From Amycolatopsis pretoriensis (GTDB taxonomy: Bacteria; Actinomycetota; Actinomycetes; Mycobacteriales; Pseudonocardiaceae), in NCBI RefSeq assembly GCF_900107925.1, contig NZ_FNUJ01000016.1, positions 1 to 64,000 on the forward strand: 64,000 nucleotides of DNA, in the 5' to 3' direction. A program made the translations under genes and the position numbers. The notes beneath the pieces are model-generated. The model was not told where the DNA came from. It worked only from the letters and a program-made list of their open reading frames with translations, and did not search any database. Within the stretch, counting starts at the first letter, position 1. The number at the start of each line of letters is the position of its first letter. Of this stretch, positions 61,340 to 64,000 are shown in pieces.

Positions 61340-62641
61340 GTGAAGACCGTCTTGAAGTGGTTCGCCCTGGTCGTCGCCGTGCTCGCGGTTCCCGCCGGGG
61401 GCGCGGCCGTCTCCGCGCTGTCGGCGTTCGACGCCCTGTACTCCCCCGGTCCGGAGCGGCCGGTGCCCGCCGCGGCCCCGCCCGCGCACGACCCGGCCAA
61501 GCCGACCGCGGTGGTCGTCGTCGGCGACCGCGGGGCCGTCGTCTCCGACACCCTCGCGCCGTACGAGATCCTCGCCGCCACCGGCCGGTTCAACGTCTAC
61601 ACCGTCGCGCCGGAGCGCGAGCCGAAGCCGCTGACCGGCGGCCTCGACCTCGTGCCCGACCTGAGCTTCGCCGACCTCGCCGCCCGGCTCGGGCCGAAGG
61701 CGCCGGACCTCGTCGTCGTCCCGGCGCTGCCGGACGTCGGCGAGCCGAGCACCGAACCCGTCAAGCAGTGGCTGCGTACGCAGGCCGCGAACGGCGCGAA
61801 GCTGCTGAGCGTCTGCAACGGCGGTGGTGTCCTCGCCTCCGCCGGCCTGCTCGACGGCCGGCCCGCGACCGCGCACTGGCTCAAGCTCGAGGCCTTCGCC
61901 GCCGACTACCCGGCCGTGCGCTGGGTGCGCGGGCAGCGGTTCGTCGACGACGGCGACGTCGTCACCACCGCCGGGATCCTCTCCGGCGTCGACGGGACAC
62001 TGCACTGGGTGGAACGGCTGGCGGGTCGCGAGGTGGCGGCCGACGCGGCGAAGGCGATCGGCTGGTCGCGGTACGGCACCACGGTCGGCGTGCACGCACC
62101 GGAGTCGACGCCGGACGCGGCGGCGATCGTCAACGCCGCCTTCCGCTGGAACCCGGACGAGATCGGCGTCCTGCTCGCGAACGGCGTCGGCGAGATCGAA
62201 CTGGCGTCGGTGTTCGACACCGAGGGGCAGTCGCTGTCCTCGCGGACGCTGGCCGTGAGCACCGACGGCGCGCCGATCCGGTCACGGCACGGCCTGACGT
62301 TCCTGCCGCGGGCGGCGCTGGCCGGCGCCGACCTCGACCGCCTGATCGTGCCCGGGGCGACGCGCGGGGTCACCGGGGGTCCCGAACCCGAGTACGTCCA
62401 CGACCGGCCCGGCTTCGCCTACGACACCGCGGTGAGCGCGCTCGCCCGCCGCACGGACGTCGCGACCGCGCGGTGGACCGCGAAGGTCCTGGAGCTGCCC
62501 ACCGACGGCGTCGGCTTCGAAGGCCGGGCCTGGCCGTGGCTGCCGACGGCGGTGCCGATCGCCCTCATCCTGCTGGGCGCGGCCGCCATCGTCGTCGCGC
62601 GCCGGGTCAGGGCGCCCAGGGCTGCGCGACGACCCAGCTGA
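61340..62641 (+). CDS. Membrane-anchored DJ-1/PfpI-like protein
   Basis: A 433-aa protein with an N-terminal signal anchor (WFALVVAVLAVPAGGAAVSAL), a DJ-1/PfpI-type glutamine amidotransferase-like domain (about 55-220), a second similar domain (about 245-375) and a C-terminal TM helix (AVPIALILLGAAAIVVA). The nucleophile-elbow cysteine is present in the first domain (LLSVCNGGGVLASAGLLDG). In the second domain the elbow position has no Cys (RLIVPGATRG region), so only the first looks catalytic. GTG start. It is cotranscribed with the Met-rich membrane protein, and its 3' end overlaps the convergent arabinofuranosidase gene by 35 bp. Confidence 0.82.
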   Translation: MKTVLKWFALVVAVLAVPAGGAAVSALSAFDALYSPGPERPVPAAAPPAHDPAKPTAVVVVGDRGAVVSDTLAPYEILAATGRFNVYTVAPEREPKPLTGGLDLVPDLSFADLAARLGPKAPDLVVVPALPDVGEPSTEPVKQWLRTQAANGAKLLSVCNGGGVLASAGLLDGRPATAHWLKLEAFAADYPAVRWVRGQRFVDDGDVVTTAGILSGVDGTLHWVERLAGREVAADAAKAIGWSRYGTTVGVHAPESTPDAAAIVNAAFRWNPDEIGVLLANGVGEIELASVFDTEGQSLSSRTLAVSTDGAPIRSRHGLTFLPRAALAGADLDRLIVPGATRGVTGGPEPEYVHDRPGFAYDTAVSALARRTDVATARWTAKVLELPTDGVGFEGRAWPWLPTAVPIALILLGAAAIVVARRVRAPRAARRPS

Positions 62642-64000
62642 CGTCGTCGTTGTACGACCCGGCGGCGTCCCACGTGTGGGCGCCGCTGGTGTCGGCGATG
62701 TAGAGCGTGTTGTTGTAGTGCCGCAGGTACTTGCCGGAGTAGTTGTACGAGCGGAACGACGAGCCCTGCCCGTTCTTCCCGGCGACCGGGCAGAACGTGG
62801 CGTCGGCGCGGAAGGCCGCGCTGCCGTCCATCGGCTGCCGGTAGACCTGGAAGTCGAAGTGGCGCAGGAAGTCCCCGGGGTAGTTGCGGGATTCGAAAGA
62901 CACGCAGGAGGAACTGGCGAGCCCGCGCCGGACGATCCAGGTGGCGTCGTTCTTGTCCAAAGTGGAGCTGACGGGCGAGATCACCGCGTTGTCGTTCTGG
63001 TGGCGGATGTAGTCGCCCGTGCAGCACGCGGTGGTCGCGCGCACCGAGATCTCCGAGCCGGGGTTCAGCGTGCCGGTCGAGCCGGTCGGGCCGCCGTAAC
63101 CGACCGAGACGACGTTCGCCTGGACCGCGTTGTCCGCCGCGTCGGTCGGCAGCCCGGCGGTCATCACTCCTTCGAAGAACGAGCCGATCGAGCCGTTGCT
63201 GTTGTCGCCGCCGGTGCCGAGGACGATCGCGCCTTCCTGGTGCATCGGCGAGTAGCCGGCCCGGGTCGGTTCGGGGCCCGAGTACGTCGTGCGCAGGCCG
63301 CCGGACTGGGCGTTGCCGTCCTTCAGCGCGAAGAAGTTCTGGCCGTTGTTCTTCAGCAGGGCGGTGACGAACGGCGCTGTGATCCCGGTGTTCGCGGTGT
63401 TCTGGCTGCCGCCGGCGCTGGACTGGAACAGCCCGTTCTCCAGGTCGGCCTGCACCCACGGACCCGCGCCGTGGCAGGGCTGGAACCAGCATTCGGTGCC
63501 GAAGTTGAGGGCGTCCATGTGGCCGTTGCCGGTGTCCTGGTTGTTCGTCTCGGCGTTGCCGTAGTCGAAGCAGCAGGCGCCGTTGACGTGCGTGCCGGAG
63601 GTGATCATGTACATCCCCTCGGGCTGCCCGTTCTTCGCGACGCCGGAGGTCGAGTTGTCGCGGTAGCCCATCCGGCCGGAGAACGAGGCGCCGTAGACCT
63701 GGTGGCCGCCCGCGGTCACCGGCAGGGCGTCCGCGGGGACGCCGGTGTCCTGGCCGCCCGCGCCGCCGGGACCTTCGATCGTCAGGTCGTTGTGCCGCGG
63801 GGACTGGTCGTAGATCTCGGTGATCAGGCAGGTCGTCCCGGCGCAGAAGGAGTCCTGGGCCGCGGCGTTGGCGTACCCGCCGGCCGCCAGCAGGCCGATG
63901 TTGGTCTTCGCGCCGTCCGAAGCTCGCTGGACCTGGTACAGCGCGCCGTTGTAGGTGCCGTAGAGGGCGCGGGTGGTGCTGTGCGCGGCGACGCACGGCG
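62607..64000 (-). CDS. GH54 alpha-L-arabinofuranosidase with CBM42 (5' end outside window)
   Basis: A partial gene; its start lies beyond the right edge, and about 464 codons are visible. The sequence enters at PCVAAHSTTRALYGTYNGALYQV, the hallmark start of the GH54 catalytic domain, and continues through EIYDQSPRHNDL, CCFDYGNAETN and NFGTECWFQPCHGAGPW (likely catalytic Glu region). The last 150 residues form an arabinose-binding AbfB/CBM42 beta-trefoil (SFESRNYPGDFLRHFDFQVY; FRSYNYSGKYLRHYNNTLYI). It should be secreted and trim arabinose from arabinoxylan or arabinan. Confidence 0.95.
   Translation of the reverse strand, partial: PCVAAHSTTRALYGTYNGALYQVQRASDGAKTNIGLLAAGGYANAAAQDSFCAGTTCLITEIYDQSPRHNDLTIEGPGGAGGQDTGVPADALPVTAGGHQVYGASFSGRMGYRDNSTSGVAKNGQPEGMYMITSGTHVNGACCFDYGNAETNNQDTGNGHMDALNFGTECWFQPCHGAGPWVQADLENGLFQSSAGGSQNTANTGITAPFVTALLKNNGQNFFALKDGNAQSGGLRTTYSGPEPTRAGYSPMHQEGAIVLGTGGDNSNGSIGSFFEGVMTAGLPTDAADNAVQANVVSVGYGGPTGSTGTLNPGSEISVRATTACCTGDYIRHQNDNAVISPVSSTLDKNDATWIVRRGLASSSCVSFESRNYPGDFLRHFDFQVYRQPMDGSAAFRADATFCPVAGKNGQGSSFRSYNYSGKYLRHYNNTLYIADTSGAHTWDAAGSYNDDVSWVVAQPWAP

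Overview
This is high-GC DNA (about 70% by eye) from a soil actinomycete. The very large actinobacterial NRPS, IdeR/DmdR-type iron boxes, DasR-type operators, secreted chitinase and GH54 arabinofuranosidase, PaaX and DUF574 proteins all fit the Pseudonocardiaceae, and an Amycolatopsis-like genome is my best guess. That placement is inference from gene content, not a search result.

About 1.6-32.5 kb holds a hydroxamate siderophore locus. In order it contains: a heterodimeric ABC exporter (1644-5056); an apparently unrelated LysR/DHFR-fold pair (5104-6657); mbtH and a siderophore-binding lipoprotein (6706-7957); an aspartate decarboxylase (panD-like) placed 4 nt behind an 18-kb, five-module NRPS (8056-26518); a FecCD-FecE importer (26655-29551); a DinB protein; and a divergent pair that makes the iron ligand, ornithine N5-oxygenase and N5-hydroxyornithine formyltransferase (30100-32452). 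Six TTAGG/CCTAA iron boxes sit in front of the transcription units, so the whole locus reads as one iron-repressed regulon. The NRPS carries three embedded N-methyltransferase domains, only the C-terminal half of a condensation domain at its N-terminus, no epimerase and no thioesterase. This predicts a pentapeptide with three N-methylated residues, one of them serine.

About 32.5-38.9 kb holds a membrane protein of unknown function and an alpha-galactoside use cassette (GH36 alpha-galactosidase plus sugar-binding lipoprotein and two permeases). About 38.9-40.5 kb is a gene-free convergent intergenic region full of short palindromes (GAGAGCACYGCTCTC) flanking a minisatellite-like block with a 233-bp tandem duplication. 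About 40.5-44 kb has an ABC-F ATPase, a PaaX regulator and an enoyl-CoA hydratase. About 44-47.7 kb has a GH18 chitinase and an alginate-lyase-like secreted protein, each preceded by a DasR-type operator.

A tRNA-Pro(GGG) at 47.8 kb is followed by about 3 kb of less GC-rich accessory DNA encoding a membrane pentapeptide-repeat protein and a TIR-domain protein. Next come a DUF574 methyltransferase, a small ClpX-type zinc-finger protein with an unknown partner, a secreted SGNH hydrolase and a GH25 lysozyme. A two-gene operon (54978-58996) then joins a GT4-GT2 fusion glycosyltransferase to a HemW-like radical SAM enzyme; I cannot place it in a known pathway. The window ends with a NarL-type two-component system, a methionine-rich membrane protein, a membrane-anchored DJ-1/PfpI-like protein and the 3' part of a GH54 arabinofuranosidase that runs off the right edge.
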